Shown piece by piece: positions 35,997 to 48,148 of a DNA stretch of 64,000 nt (position 1 is the stretch's first letter; each line of letters opens with the position of its first letter). This DNA comes from Letharia columbiana (Eukaryota; Ascomycota; Lecanoromycetes; Lecanorales; Parmeliaceae), in the NCBI RefSeq assembly GCF_014066305.1, contig NW_023501101.1, positions 124,001 to 188,000 on the forward strand, read 5' to 3'. The notes under the pieces are model-generated. The model saw only the letters and a program-made list of their open reading frames with translations, searched no databases and had not been told where the DNA came from. Position numbers and translations under genes: made by a program.

Positions 35997-37898
35997 CTAT
36001 CCTTTTTTTTCGCAATTCGGCAGCTGAAATGATCTCTCCTTCTTCCTCAAAACCTTCCTGTTGTCCTGACTGTTCGCACGCCGACGCTTATTTACTCTTG
36101 TGGAGACAAAAGCTACTGCAAGTACGAGAGCCGAGAAGGGAATGACTGCGACAAAGTACCACCGTATGGAAGGCGGCTTGTTGATGAGCATCCACATTCA
36201 TCCCGAAGATCCCCTAATCTCATCATTAGGAGATAAGATGGATTTGTCGGTAAGGACAGAGCCATACCGACACAGCTATCAATGGCCCTGAGATGAAGGC
36301 GATCCAACTAATTCGGCCTAGATCTCGACTTTCTTGTTGAGCGGCGTAGGCACCTCGTTGAGCGGCCTGGGCGTTGTAGACCTTGTCAGGCCATCAATCA
36401 AAGGTTCTTTACAGTGATTCGCCGAACTTGCCAACGTACCAAGTCAGTGATGCTCTGTCCTCGCGATGTAAAGTCCTTCGCTACGGCTCTTTCGAGAGAT
36501 GCTAAGGCTTCGAGAATCCGGAGCAACGGATCCTCACTCCTTGCGTTGGTCAGTGCGAGCTTCAGGATCAAGGCTCTCACATGGTCTCTTGTCTCTGAGA
36601 CAGATTTGCGCTGGGCAACCTATGAATATGGCGTATAAGCCTCCCTTGTTAGAGTGCAAAGCCATCGTCTAGATTCTAAGCCGAAGGGCTAAGACCGGTC
36701 ATATAACAGGGTCATTACGAGTGACCGCATAGTGGCACTTGCTATGAGCTTTTCGAGGACGTGCCATGTCACCATGTCTCGCCAGGTGTTGTGTGCTACA
36801 CTTTCGAGAGCGTTGACGTCAAGATCGAGAGGGATAGACCGAATAGATGATATGTTTTGAACATTCATCAATGACCTTTTCGAGATTTGAGAACACACCT
36901 TGCCAAATTCGAGCCACAAATCTTTGTATGAAAAGAATAGCCATAGCCTCATCATCCATAGGGCAATTGTGATCGGCAGGTAGGTCCCAAAGATCGGATC
37001 CCGGCGCGTCAGGAGAAATCCATGCCGTGAATGGTAAGCCATCATCCTGAGAGTGTAGCTCATTAAACAGTATGACTGTTCGTCGATGGTTGACTTTGTT
37101 ATGAGAAGTCCAAGGTCTATGGCACAGTGTGGAGGTGGCCAGACAATCCGTATTTTTTACTTTTACAATGATAGCGACGGCTGTTGTTCGACGAACGATG
37201 GAAAACCCGCCCTAGCCTTTTCAACGGGTGATGGAATGTTTGAGCTACAGACCCAACCCTTGCTATATTTCAAGTCCATGAGAGATGAATTGGCCGACGG
37301 TGTATTCCGCAGTACACCCAGCCAATCAAATCCGAAAGTGTACAAAAGACGATCTAGAGCCCAAAATCAGCAGTGAACTACAATCGGACATCAGGTAAAG
37401 CAACACCTTTGGAAGCCAAAATTTCCCAATCCCAAGTGGATAAGCCCATCGAGATGAAGCTCAGGTCATTCCTCTCGGCGGCTGCATTGAGGAATAACTC
37501 GAATTTCATGAGATCTGGATCCTCGTAACAAATACCGCTGGCCTCAGGCGGGACATCCTTGACGTATTTACGGCAGAGCAGACTTCGCGTGAAGGTCCAA
37601 TTGTTTTCGTAGCTGTCAATGTTAGATTTGTCCGCGGCTGGCTCGCCGGATATCTTGCTTACTAGATCCTATCCAAGGGCGTGACACCTGGTATGGCAGG
37701 CTGTTCGTTGTCAGCCAATATCCTGGAGGTCGGCGGATTCTCAACATATACCGTGGAGTCCAGCAAAGGTTTGTTGATGTTATCTGCCAATTTAGGAGCT
37801 GTCGCGAGCTTTCCGCTCTCGCTATACGATATTCGAGCTGGCGCTGGTGGATTTCGGGTGAGGAATATGACGATAGCCCTACTTCTACCGGATGTTTG
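35997..37898 (-). pseudogene. CorA-like divalent-cation transporter, apparently broken
   Basis: Minus-strand exons are readable: a region down to 37663, then 37612-37407 (ENNWTFTRSLLCR ... FISMGLSTWDWEILASK), 37353 to about 36690, about 36640-36420 (ILKLALTNARSEDPLLRIL), and a C-terminal part with GRISWIAFISGPLIAVSG, IFGMN and SIRWYFVAVIPFSALVLAV. The GMN tripeptide between two terminal helices is the CorA signature, so the ancestor was a CorA/ZntB-like Mg2+ or Zn2+ transporter of the large fungal type. Lesions: in-frame TAA codons at 37163-37165 and 37157-37159 (each one C-to-T from CAA), a one-base frame change between the GMN motif and the last helix (near 36190), and no phase-consistent junction near 36690-36640. 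An unusual intron from a weak GTTTTC donor could remove the two TAA codons, so the number of true lesions is uncertain. Confidence 0.6.
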
Positions 37899-39594
37899 TC
37901 ACGTTTCCGGAGCATTTCGAGGCTGGGGTGGTTCTGAGTAGAAGACACTTTCTACCCAAGTCTCCGTTTTGAGCTGCTAATCTCATCGGCGCATTGCAGT
38001 TGCGCTCCGGCTCGTTTTAAACAACCGTGATCATGAGGCTCAATGATGTTCGTTGTCAGTGCGGAAAGGAGTTCTACACCACAGCAAGGCTAAGCCATGC
38101 GCCAAGGTGATGCAGAGATAGCGAATCACATCATGACAATAACGCCAGGAAAATGAACGAGTGTGGGGCACTTCCAGACTTTCAGTGAAGTCGAGGCGGT
38201 CTAGCAACATATCATGATCCTCGACTTGGTAGATCTTCGTACTTTGTCTCGTGTATTCGTCGTTGTAGAAAGAGTTTGCGATCGAAATGTCCTCCAGCGG
38301 TCATCGCAACGGCTCCTACACTTATGTATCCTAGCGGATGTAATTGACCTGAAGCAGCAATATACAGCCTTATCTTACAGCACCCCTCAGCAGCAGTCTT
38401 ACTCCAATTCCCAACGGCCATCGCCTGGATACTTTGCTTCTCAATCAAGCCACCCGCAGTATTTCGATTCGCAAGCGCTGCGACAGACTGCACGAAACGA
38501 TGGAGCTAAAGACCGTAAGTATTGACGTTATCTTAGAAGCATATATTGCGCGCCTCTGATTAGCAGATAGCCAATTGCGTTCTTCGGAAGATCCAATTCA
38601 GACATCGTGAATGCTACGCGCAACCTGCGCACATAACGGCAACTTACAAAGTACTTGGGAAGCGGTGTCATCGACACGCAGGGACTCAACCGCCGAGAGC
38701 GTGCCATGAAGAGGCACAAAACGGACGCACTTACACGGAGGGCTCGGCAAATGAAGACCCATGCCCTAAGTGCGAGGCAATATCACCTGGACCACGAGGA
38801 CAACCCGCGAGATCGGACCATCGTGAGATTTACGAGAGTCATGCGCCATCCGCAAGTAAAGAGAGACGAAGAAGCCCTGAACCCCACAAAGAGAGGGACC
38901 ATGGAATTTCCGCACGGCCTAACCTGAAAAGGGGACAGAGATACCCAAATTAGTGATACTGCATATGTGAAAAAGATCTTCGAACAACTTTGAGCCGAGG
39001 AATAGTTCGAGGATGATGGGAACGAGAGGAGACGCGGAATCATGTCTATGGACTGAGACCGGATGGAAAGGTCCCAGCTTTGTGTCTTTTGAAGTGACAT
39101 GGAAAGTTATTCCATCTGCAGCGGCATACTCTACCCTTGAAAGTTTGTGCCGACGAGCCGAAAGGAGTCCCGCAAAGGGAATTCTGCGATACTCCAGAGA
39201 AATGAAATGAAGCAGATGCACGGAGCCTTTTGTGTAATGTTGAGAGCTTGGTCTCCGTTTGATCGAAAATCTTTTCGCTCGTATAAGTGGCTGGCGCTAT
39301 CCGTGGTGGTGGCTCGCTCTTCAGGATACAAGACACCGTTTTAGTTTCCAAGACACCATCTACTTCGTTGGCTATTCAGATAGATAGCTTTCGCATCAAT
39401 AGAGAAAGCTGCTGTGCTGAGCAGTGGCGATGCAGGAAGGCACGTCTGGCAGCAGCGTTATACCCGTACCTGTACGTCCTTCGGATAAGATTGGCTCCGG
39501 CTCCTATGCCGCAAGCATGTTTTCAACACCATCTTTCGACACAACAACACAACCAATCAGTGACTAGGCGCAGGACAATTGTAGAGCAGTAGAG
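37899..39594. other. Gene-poor stretch with possible exon remnant
   Basis: About 1.7 kb with no complete gene. At about 38370-38517 the plus strand reads a Gln/Ser/Tyr-rich segment (YSTPQQQSYSNSQRPSPGYF) ending at a good GTAAGT donor, which looks like a lost or unannotated exon. The downstream frame around 38720-38935 (EDPCPKCEAISPGPRG) might belong to it, but I could not connect them with consistent phases. The last few hundred bases are presumably the promoter of the following gene. Confidence 0.4.
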
Positions 39595-40998
39595 ATGGCG
39601 TATACAGACGACGCCGTCAAGGCGAAGCTGTCAGCCTTGAATGAGACCCAAGAGAGCATAGTCACTGTAGCTCAATGGGTCATGTTCCATAGGTACGGCA
39701 GTTTTCCCGTAGCAAACCTTTCACTCACCCTCCCGGCTGACTTCGTTATGGCAGGAGACACGCAGATCGCACCGGTACTCTATGGCTTCAGCGGCTAAAG
39801 GACTCCGGCTCCAACAAACGACTCAACTTGGTCTACCTTGCGAATGAGGTCGCGCAGCAATCCAAGGCTAGGAGGAAGGATGATTTCCTCATCGCATTCT
39901 CTCCAATCATCGCCGAAGCTACAGCCATTGCGTACAAAGGAGCTACAAATGAAGTTCAACAGAAACTACGACGAGTGGTTGAGGTGTGGAGGCAGCGACA
40001 GATATTCGAACCCACCATACAAGAAGCTATCGAAGCTCGCATAGACGGTACGCTGCAGGCTTCCTCTAAACCTGGACACTGCTAATACCTCCGCAGAACT
40101 CGACAAAACACGCTCCTCAAGCAAGAAGCCTCTGCTCGGTGGATCTCTCTTCTCTGGCTCATCTGGCCCCTCAGCGCCCTCAGAGATCGAACCTCTCGTC
40201 CCCTTACAAATCGCCGTCTCCAAAGCAGCAGCCACAACCCTTAGCGCTGTGCCCACAGCCGATTCTGAATACGACAAGCTCACTGACCAAAGCAAGCCCA
40301 CACCCACCCCCCCAGTCCATGCAGCTCGGCTCAGCGCTCTACTGAAGAACCTCGCCAACGCTGAGGGAGCTGTCTCTGAGAGCATCAAGGCTCGTCGCCG
40401 CCTCATAGCTGGACTGGAGAGCATCATTGAGACCAACCACGCCGCTTTAGTCAGCGAGGAAGCTCAGAAAGAGACGCTGATGACTCGCAAGTATGTTATT
40501 GAGGCCAAGAAGCGGGATGTTGAAGATGGCATTATGCGCGGTCTTTCTGCGCCGTCGACGCCCGTAGTAGCGCATGGCAGTCCGATCTCCGATCCAAGAA
40601 CGAACGGCAGAGTCATGTCGCCCAACGACAACGCGTCCGTCGAACCAGAGCGTCCAGATGTCGAGGAGCTCACCCCTCCGCCGCCGGAATCACGCACGCC
40701 AGCCGGTTCTCCTGTCACTGCTACTCCAGCAGCTCTGCTCACTCACGTCCAGCCAACTCCATCCCCCCACCATGCACCAATTGCACCCCCAACAGCAGGA
40801 GCGGATCTGCTGTCCAGTCTTTCCATGCCGCCAGTCCGTCACTACCCGGGCACACCAGGCAGTGCTGGCGGCGGTATGGCGAAGAAGCGGAAAGTGGATG
40901 ATGATTACCCGGATTTTGGAAGCGGGGAGGATGCCATGGCTGACTTGGATGACGACGTTGCGGAGTTGTTGAGGGCTGAGAGCGGTAGGGCGCGCTGA
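39595..40998 (+). CDS. RTT103: CID-domain RNA polymerase II CTD-binding protein (Rtt103-like)
   Basis: Exons 39595-39692, 39755-40047 and 40097-40998 encode 430 residues. Residues 1-130 form a CID (RPR) domain: AYTDDAVKAKLSALNETQES, WLQRLKDSGSNKRLNLVYLANEV and a stretch ending WRQRQIFEP. The NKRLNLVYLANEV helix forms the groove that binds the Ser2-phosphorylated CTD of RNA polymerase II. A helical region follows (about 220-300), then a Pro/Ser/Thr-rich tail with a bipartite basic patch (AKKRKVDDDYPDFG) that could serve as nuclear signal, and an acidic end. The architecture fits Rtt103, which acts with the Rat1/Rai1 torpedo complex in transcription termination. A Pcf11 assignment is unlikely because the protein is short and lacks zinc fingers. 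Confidence 0.88.
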
Positions 40999-41519
40999 CG
41001 TATTTTGGATCCTACTAGAATTCCAGTATCGGTTGTTTGAGGACCTGAGGTTTGCTTTGTGTAAGATACCGAAAGGCCTGGTCTACGTGGGAGAGATTCC
41101 GCAAGGAGATCCGTTGGAGAGTTCGTTTACCAGCTGAGCAGTGAAGGCGGCCGCAATTTATAGACATACACACTTTCGGAAAAAGGAACTGATTCTGTAA
41201 GCACTGTTAACCACTAGGCCATAGGCCCATAAAAATGCGTGGTTATCGCGCTTCATGCAGCCCTATAAGTTTAGGTGATGTCAGGGCCAGGCCTGACTGA
41301 TTCCATCCAAACTGTCCAACTCAATTCATTTACTGTGTCCACGAACATATATACATTGAAATCAAGAAGTCATCACGCATAAATACACGATTGCCTCTCA
41401 TACAGAATTCATGAACAAGGTAGTATCCAACTCCTCAACCGCAACCTCCACGTCCCCCCCCCCCTCCATCCCTCTCCGTCAAAAGAACGACTCCCCCTCT
41501 CTCCGTCACAACCTCCGAA
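40999..41519. other. Convergent intergenic region
   Basis: About 520 bp between two convergent genes; contains a short poly-C/CT tract at about 41453-41470. No gene seen. Confidence 0.55.
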
Positions 41520-43442
41520 CTAACCCTGCACAGCGTTCGAAATAGGCCCAACCGGCGTATCATCATGGATTTCCGGCAGCGGACTCTCGGGACTGGGTCT
41601 GAACACTCTCCCCCACCTGCCATGGGCCAAATCCGACAAGTTCTCCGCCACGCCCTTCAGGTTCTGCTTGACGAGCTGGCTCGTCGGCTGCGAGAATAGG
41701 ATGTCGATTTCCTCCAACGTCTTGTTCTTCGTCTCGGGCATGAAAGCCAATTGGTAGAACCATCCCAGGACTGCTATACCGCCGTAAAAGCCGAGGGTGA
41801 GACCGATGCGCGACATGGCGGCTTCCATGTCGGAGAAGAAGTAGGTCACGAGCCAGGAACAGAAGAAGAGGGTGACGTCGGAAGACTCCATGCCGTAAGA
41901 GCGGAGGTAGGTGGGGTAGACTTCTGCTGGTAGAACCCATGTCAAGCAGGCGTAGGAGCCGAAGAAGCCTTCGTAGAGGATAAGGCCGGTGATATAGCAG
42001 CCCTCGGCTCCACCGACGTTGGTTTTGGAGTCGATGAGGTAGGAACATCCGATGATGAGCAGACCGAGGAAAAAGCCGGGCAGCATGGCACAAGCCCAGA
42101 AACGACGGCCGAAGCGCTCCATGTAGAAGATGGCGGGGATGGTGCCAAGAAGCAACGAGCCACCGCCGACGAGCGACATGAAGACGGATTGCTTGCTGTC
42201 GAAGCCGACTTGGCTCATTAAAGTCGCCATATAATACATAATTGCATTGATACCGGTAAATTGACCAAGGAAGATCATTATATTGGCGTAGACGATGGAG
42301 CGGCGAGCACGGGGCACGGTGATAAAGTCGAGCCAAGCGAAGCCGCCGGAGCGGGTCTCCTTAGATTCGAGCTCGTTGATCACCGAGTGCTTCATGACGA
42401 AGAATTCTTCGCGGTTTTCCTGGAGCTCTGTGCCGCGAATACGCTTCCAAACGTTGAAGGCTTCGAGGGTGCGGCCTTTGTGCATGAGGAAGCGGGGGGA
42501 CTCGGGCATGAAGAACATGCCTGCCAACATGATGGTGGAGAAGATGAGGGAGGAGCCGAGCATATAACGCCAGCTGCCGCTCTAGTATGATCGTTAGCGA
42601 GTGTAGCGTTCGGAGGAGGGAGAACGGCCTACCTTGACGTTGACAAAGATGGCAGCCACGACGTAGCCGAAAACTTCACCGAGAGCGATGTTGAATTGGT
42701 AGAGGGAGACCAAGTTTCCTCGGTACTTCCTGGCCACGGATTCTGCAACGTAGACAGGGACCGTTCCGCCTTCCAGACCAACACCAAGACCTAGAATGAC
42801 ACGACCAGCGACGATCATACCGAAGCTGATGGCACCTGCTTCCAAAGCCGCACCAACGGTGTAGAGGATGAGGGAGATGATGATAGCCATTCTGCGGCCT
42901 ACTGCCTCGTTCAACGGCCCAAGAAGAAGGGCACCGCCAATTGCACCAAGCGGTACGCCAGAAGCCACAAGCGAGACCTGCGAGGTGTCGAGGTGCAAAC
43001 TCGCAGGCATGTAGAGATTGGCACCAGAGATGAGGGATTGATCGATACCCGATAGCAAGCCTCCCATAGAAGCAAAGCCAACAAGCAGCCAGGTGAAGTG
43101 GGCAGGATTCTTGAAGTTGATGACAGGGGCGAAGAAGCTATGCGGGACAGGGTTGTTCCGCAGCTCTTCCTCGAGCAGCTCGATCTCTTCGTCGATTTCG
43201 ACACCGCCCTCTTTGGCTATTTTCATGGCATCCCATTGGCTCTGTCGTCTGGGTCCACCGGTGGAATATTGTCGACCATTGTCTGTTGCTACGGACAAGT
43301 TGCGGGGGACTATGGAGTTGCCGCGTCTGGAGTCGGGCTCGACATGCTCGACTTCGAGTTTGCCGTTGACATATCGTTCCATGGTGTCATTGGGCGAGTA
43401 TTCCTTCTCGTTAGAACCGTTGGGGGGGCTGTTGTCCGACAT
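41520..43442 (-). CDS. MFS sugar porter, myo-inositol transporter (ITR)-like
   Basis: Two exons (43442-42633 and 42581-41520) encode 623 residues with 12 predicted helices. Sugar-porter signatures are all visible: GFASMGGLLSGIDQSLISG in TM1, NEAVGRRMAII in the loop after TM2, GRVILGLGVGLEGGTVPVY, PESPRFLMHKGR before the central loop, GQFTGINAIMYYMAT in TM7, ERFGRRFWA and the PETKNKTLEEID end motif. The Asp in SGIDQS and the long N-terminal (about 95 residues) and loop extensions fit fungal proton-coupled inositol transporters of the ITR type rather than glucose transporters. The acidic ELLEEELRNNP segment before TM1 also recurs in that group. Substrate is inference. The downstream neighbour on the same strand is also a transporter of the MFS superfamily. 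Confidence 0.9.
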
Positions 43443-44153
43443 TGTGAAGCAGTCCAAGGGATGTCAGTTGAATTTTATAACGAAAAGAACAAAGCAAAGG
43501 GAATTGAGGAATCCGCGACCTCTTCGAATGGTATGTGTAAAGGGACGGGGATTCGATGGAAGGGCAGCCTGGGGCGGGTCTGGACTTTTATTGTATGCAT
43601 GGCCATGACGGGAGGTGCAATGCATGACGTCCATGGTCCCACGTACCGAGGCTTATGGTGATGTGCAGAGAGATGTAGAGTGAAGGGTTTCACTGAATGC
43701 AATTCGGTCATTTGTTCGGCGATTCTGCATAATCTGGCTCATCATGGTCAAACAATAAAATAGAAAATTGCGGGGTAAAATGGCGAATAATCGTTGACGA
43801 GCGGGGCCCCAGGAAGCGCTAGTCGGCCAAATTGTAGGATCTCATCCGATGGTAATCAATCATATTGCGTCTGTGAACACCAAAAATGATCAAAAGTGCA
43901 TATAGTCGATAGGCTAAGCGTTGTAAATGCCTGTTAGTGGCGTCGATGTTGTCTCTTACTCGTCGGAAGGCCTTCCCTTCCCCAGATACTTCATGGCGTA
44001 ATGACACTCTAGTGATCGAGCTTCAAATAAGCTTGAGCGTGACCACTGCAGATCGCACACGCCACTACCTAAATGTACCTTAGGTTCTCTATACAGCAGT
44101 AATAGGCTGGACAGGAAGACGCACGGTGACGACCTCGCTTGCTAATCTAATCT
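43443..44153. other. Intergenic region
   Basis: About 710 bp between two co-oriented transporter genes, expected to carry the promoter of the ITR-like gene. No regulatory motif is assigned. Confidence 0.55.
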
Positions 44154-45935
44154 TTATAGCACGTATCGAAAGTATGGGTTCTCCTTGTCAGTCAGATCCA
44201 TGAACGCCAGTCGATCTCGCTCTTCCTCATCCACTCGGAGACTCTCTCGGCGCTTGTTCTCCACATCAAGGACAAAGTATAATGCGATGGCCAGAATGAT
44301 GACAACGCAGTAGCTAAGCCAAAAGACTCATTAGCAGGCCTCAACTATTTCCGAAAGGAGAGATGTGATGCACTAACCAAATAATGAGGCCGAGCCACAA
44401 CTCGGGGTAATGTCGTTTAATCGTCGGCGTTTTGATGAGTTGCGGTCCTATTATCTGCGATACTATATTAGACCAGGGTTATGAAGATACAGGGTGTGAC
44501 CGCTGCTTACATTTCCCACGCAGTACGCAACAAAGATGGCGGCTGCTGTGCAGCTCTTCTTGGTGGCGCCTGCAACGTTGGCCATGCCGATACTAATGAT
44601 TAGACTGACCACCGGCCCAAAGAATCCAATGATAGTGTAGCCAGCTACAGGTGTGGCAGCTCGATGGGTCCAGCTGCTTCGCCAGATCATTGCACACCCA
44701 GCGATTACAGGCAAGCAGCAGAGGATCAGGAGAACGAGGCGAATGTTAGGTATCTTGCTGGAAAGGTAACCGGTGAGGAGAATGAAGATGAAGCAGACCC
44801 CACCTAGCGGAAATTGGAGAAGAATTGAGTCAAGGGTCGACCAGCTGTCGTAACCTTGGTTAGTAGAGAATTAAGCCCGTCAAGGTCTTTAAGACGTACC
44901 CAAATGTGGACACAATAAGAGGTCCAAAGCCACTGACAGCACCATTAACAGTATACGCAGCCGCCATCATGAGCGCAACGAGCCATATCTTAACATCCAA
45001 TGCTGCCTCTCGAATCTGCGAACCCTTCAATTTCTGACAACGTACGCCCGTCTGGCCTTTCCGCAGCCTCTCCACAGCAACTATGCGCTCTGCCGGCGTA
45101 AGGAACCAAGCCGACACCTCGGAATTAGGAACTGCAAAACACACACATCCAAAGAGCACGGTCAGCGAGCCAGCCAACAGATAAATATACTGCCATCTCG
45201 CCAACGATCCACCCGTGATCTGAGCAAAGCCGTAGTTCAAAGCACCTCCGATAATCGTCCAACCACCGGTTGAAGAAAACCACCAACTTTGGCGAAGAGC
45301 TTGTTCTTGTTGCGTATAGTATCCGCTGACAATGCACATGAAAGCAGTCGGTATCACGCTCTCGACAAACCCAAGGAAGAAGCGCTGAGCAAAAAGCCCC
45401 CGCCAAGACGTGACAGTGGCTGTAAGCATAGCGATCATTCCCCAGAGGATGACTAGAACGCCCAGTACCCTACCTATCTGGAAGCGCTGGAGCATGAAAG
45501 TCATAGGGTAGAGACCGGCGAGCATGCCGAAGTAGAAGATTGATGTTGCCCAACTCAGGCGTGTTGTGACGGTTGTTGCGGGGTTGGTGCGTGTATCGAC
45601 AACGCTGAGGGAGAGGTCTTTGGTCATGCCGAAGAGGACAGCGCTGCCTAGGATGGCCTTTTGATGCATCAGATCACGTCTTTTCTTTCCCCCTTCACTT
45701 CTTCTTCTCTTACCTTGTCATAGTAGACGAATCCATAGCCAAGCCACATCCATGGGATCAGATACAAATCGATCTTTCGCAAGACTCGGTGTCCTGTAGC
45801 GCGATCATACTCCTGGGCATGATCGGAGGCAATAGCTGCAGCAAGGTCCTTTTCCAAGGACTCGACGCTCGAATCATCATGATTGGGCCAGAGCCGCGGC
45901 TTGGTAGATCCACCTTTCTCTTCCTGTAAATCCAT
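44154..45935 (-). CDS. Dal5-like MFS permease (anion:cation symporter family)
   Basis: Five exons (45935-45714, 45657-44900, 44844-44511, 44454-44378, 44313-44154) give 516 residues and 12 predicted helices. DLYLIPWMWLGYGFVYYDK opens TM1 in the manner of allantoate-permease-type transporters. RLSWATSIFYFGMLAG, FMLQRFQIGRVLGV, RFFLGFVESVIPTAF and WWFSSTGGWTIIGG are family marks, and FGWSTLDSILLQFPLGG follows the third junction. The C-terminal NKRRESLRVDEEERDRLAFMDLTDKENPYFRY is the common end of fungal ACS permeases. Members import allantoate, ureidosuccinate, nicotinate or other organic anions; the substrate here is unknown. The second intron was placed at the CGACAG acceptor because the nearer CCAAG would break the frame. 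An upstream in-frame ATG at 46016 exists. Confidence 0.9.
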
Positions 45936-46461
45936 GGGCGCAGATGTCGAACGGCAGCTCAGATAGAGCCGGTGGCTGGCAAGGGAATGAAGTCTTCGCC
46001 CCCGAATATTCTTCAAAAGTCAATTAAATTCTTCGGAAGCCTTGGCAGATTTGTCAGGCTATTCCAATGTAACTCCTGTACGCACTGTCAAACTAAAGGT
46101 CCTTCAGCAGATTTGTATATAAAGTAAGTATACTTTGTGGGCTCCACTTTTCGCTGTCGGAATGACGTCAAGCGGCATTTCACTGTGGGCATTGTTTTTG
46201 GAGCAGTCCTGGACCTGTTGATAAATCTGCTGTTGGAAGATAGTGTACATGGAGTGCGAGACAATTGCGGGCGAGATGCTTGTGCACTTGAGTAGATGTC
46301 GGACCATATGTTCTTCCTATGAAGAATTCAAGGACATACAAATCGGGAACTGGCCGTCTCGGGTTTGACGATGAAAGATCGTTAAATCGTTTATACTTAT
46401 ATTCAATACTCACAGATCAATAATGTATCCAATCCGCCGAAGCCACCTCCAGCGTCAGCCG
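45936..46461. other. Intergenic region
   Basis: About 525 bp separating two minus-strand genes; no feature recognised. Confidence 0.55.
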
Positions 46462-48148
46462 TCATCCGCCTTTATTCTTCGCGGGAAAGATGAGCCCTTC
46501 ATATGCCAAGCACACCTCATCCCATGGGACCCATTTCCCCTTGTCACTCCAGGCACCGCCTTTCTGGCCTTGTGTCGACTTCAGGACCTGTTCAGAATCC
46601 GCCAAGTGAGACGCTTCTGCATTCCACCACATTTGTCCTTGAACAGGCTTGTCGATAGTTGGAGCTTTGTGCTGTCTCGTAGCGGCCAAGAGCAATTCTT
46701 TGCCTTGCTGATAGTACCACATTTTCCGCCACCATTCATCCCGCAATTCTTTCACAAAGGTAAAATGTAAAACCGTGAAAATCTGCTTCGTGACGACATT
46801 GGTAGCAAGTGGCAGATCTTTCCACTTACGATCGAGAGGTAATCTGGTTGCGGCTTCCCTGATTTCTTCATCGCCCACATTCGTAGTCTCCCAGTGAGAC
46901 TTGCTTTCCACGGAGAAAGGTGGTGGCGATGCAAGAATGTCTTCCGGGAGCTCGAATCCGTGCGAGTTGGTGAAGGACTGGCTGAGCTGCTGCCCTTTGC
47001 CTTTGGCAGCATCAAACCACAGCCAAGAGATGAATTTTTGGTAGTAGCCAACAGTTTGGAAGAGCTCAGATTCATAGTCAAGTCCGATGTGATATTCGGT
47101 CTTCTGGCCCTTTTCAATGACGGGGATCTCGGGCTTTGCAGGCGCGTTGAAAGATGGCTTTTGTTGCAGTAATGTGCGCGAGTACTCTTGTTCGGCAAAG
47201 AGGTTGGCGAGGTACCACTGGTCGGAGTCCGAGGTGTGATTCTTTTGGACAAAATCCAAAGTGGCCTCGAATACAGCTCGCACGTCTTCCAAAGTACCCA
47301 TGACGGTTCCAGAATTCAGCCAGCGTGGTCGAGAGTGGACTGGGTCAGAAATCGCGGTAACAATGTCCGTATCATTAATGGGGCCAAATGCATCTTTAGG
47401 TAGGGTGGATTGAGGCAATGCCCAACAAGCAGCACGGCCTCCATCGTTCCCAGAGGGCCAGCATAGCTTGTCCGGGCCAAATATCACAGTCTGTCTGATG
47501 TCCTGTTTTGCGGCCACATTCCCAAGGGTTTTCGATATCCTCTTGTTGGCTGCGGTATTGATGGCAAAGTATCTCTTTATCAGCACGTCTGAACGCAGCT
47601 GGAACCAAACATCGTATCCATCGACAATGAGGACCAAGTCCTTCTCTTTCCCTTGGGGAAAGCTCTCCAAGTATTGAAGAATCTTGCTGACCTTTGCAAT
47701 GTGCTGGACATATGCGTTGTTGTCTTCCTTGGTGGCCCAATTGATGAGAGTTGGTGTGGGATAGTTCAGGATAGCTGCTGAGAGAAGGAGCTGGCAGAGG
47801 TATTGGTTGCTGCTAGTTGCAGGTATGAGGAGGTGTAGATGGGCATCTGAAGACTTGACGTCATTTGTTGGAGCCTGCACATCTGTCGCGGACGCCTGCG
47901 CATTTTGTGAAGCAGCTTCACCCGGGTTCGATGATTGCTGAGGCCGTCCAACTGTATTATTTATCGAGGTAGAAAGCTATTTTGGATCAAGGTTTAGTTG
48001 CAAATTGGAGAGACACTGTGCCACACGGCATAGAAGAACTTACTTTCTCGCGGTTCGCTAACAAAGAAGCTATACATATGAATGCTAAGATGATGATTAA
48101 AGATTTCTGTACAAAAGTGCCACGGGCGCCGGTCCGGAGGAACACCAT
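46462..48148 (-). CDS. Type II membrane glycosyltransferase-like protein
   Basis: Two exons (48148-48044 and 47976-46462) encode 539 residues. The N terminus has 15 cytosolic residues, then one membrane anchor (SLIIILAFICIASLL) and a Ser/Gln/Asn-rich stem, the architecture of Golgi glycosyltransferases. The catalytic part contains LVLIVDGYDVWFQLRSDVLI, whose DGYD is a DxD-like metal site embedded in a setting like that of the PLOD/procollagen-type glycosyltransferase domain. Later PRWLNSGTVMGTLEDVRAVF is the usual nucleotide-sugar acceptor-loop pattern of this group, followed by DSDQWYLANLFAEQEYS. Donor and acceptor are unknown. It is divergently arranged with a nucleotide-sugar transporter gene, which supports a Golgi role. 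Confidence 0.75.

Noticed and set aside
41563..42336. 257-codon minus-strand frame within the sugar porter
   Set aside because: Same strand, different frame, Arg/His/Leu-rich; a shadow of the transporter exon, which has all family motifs.
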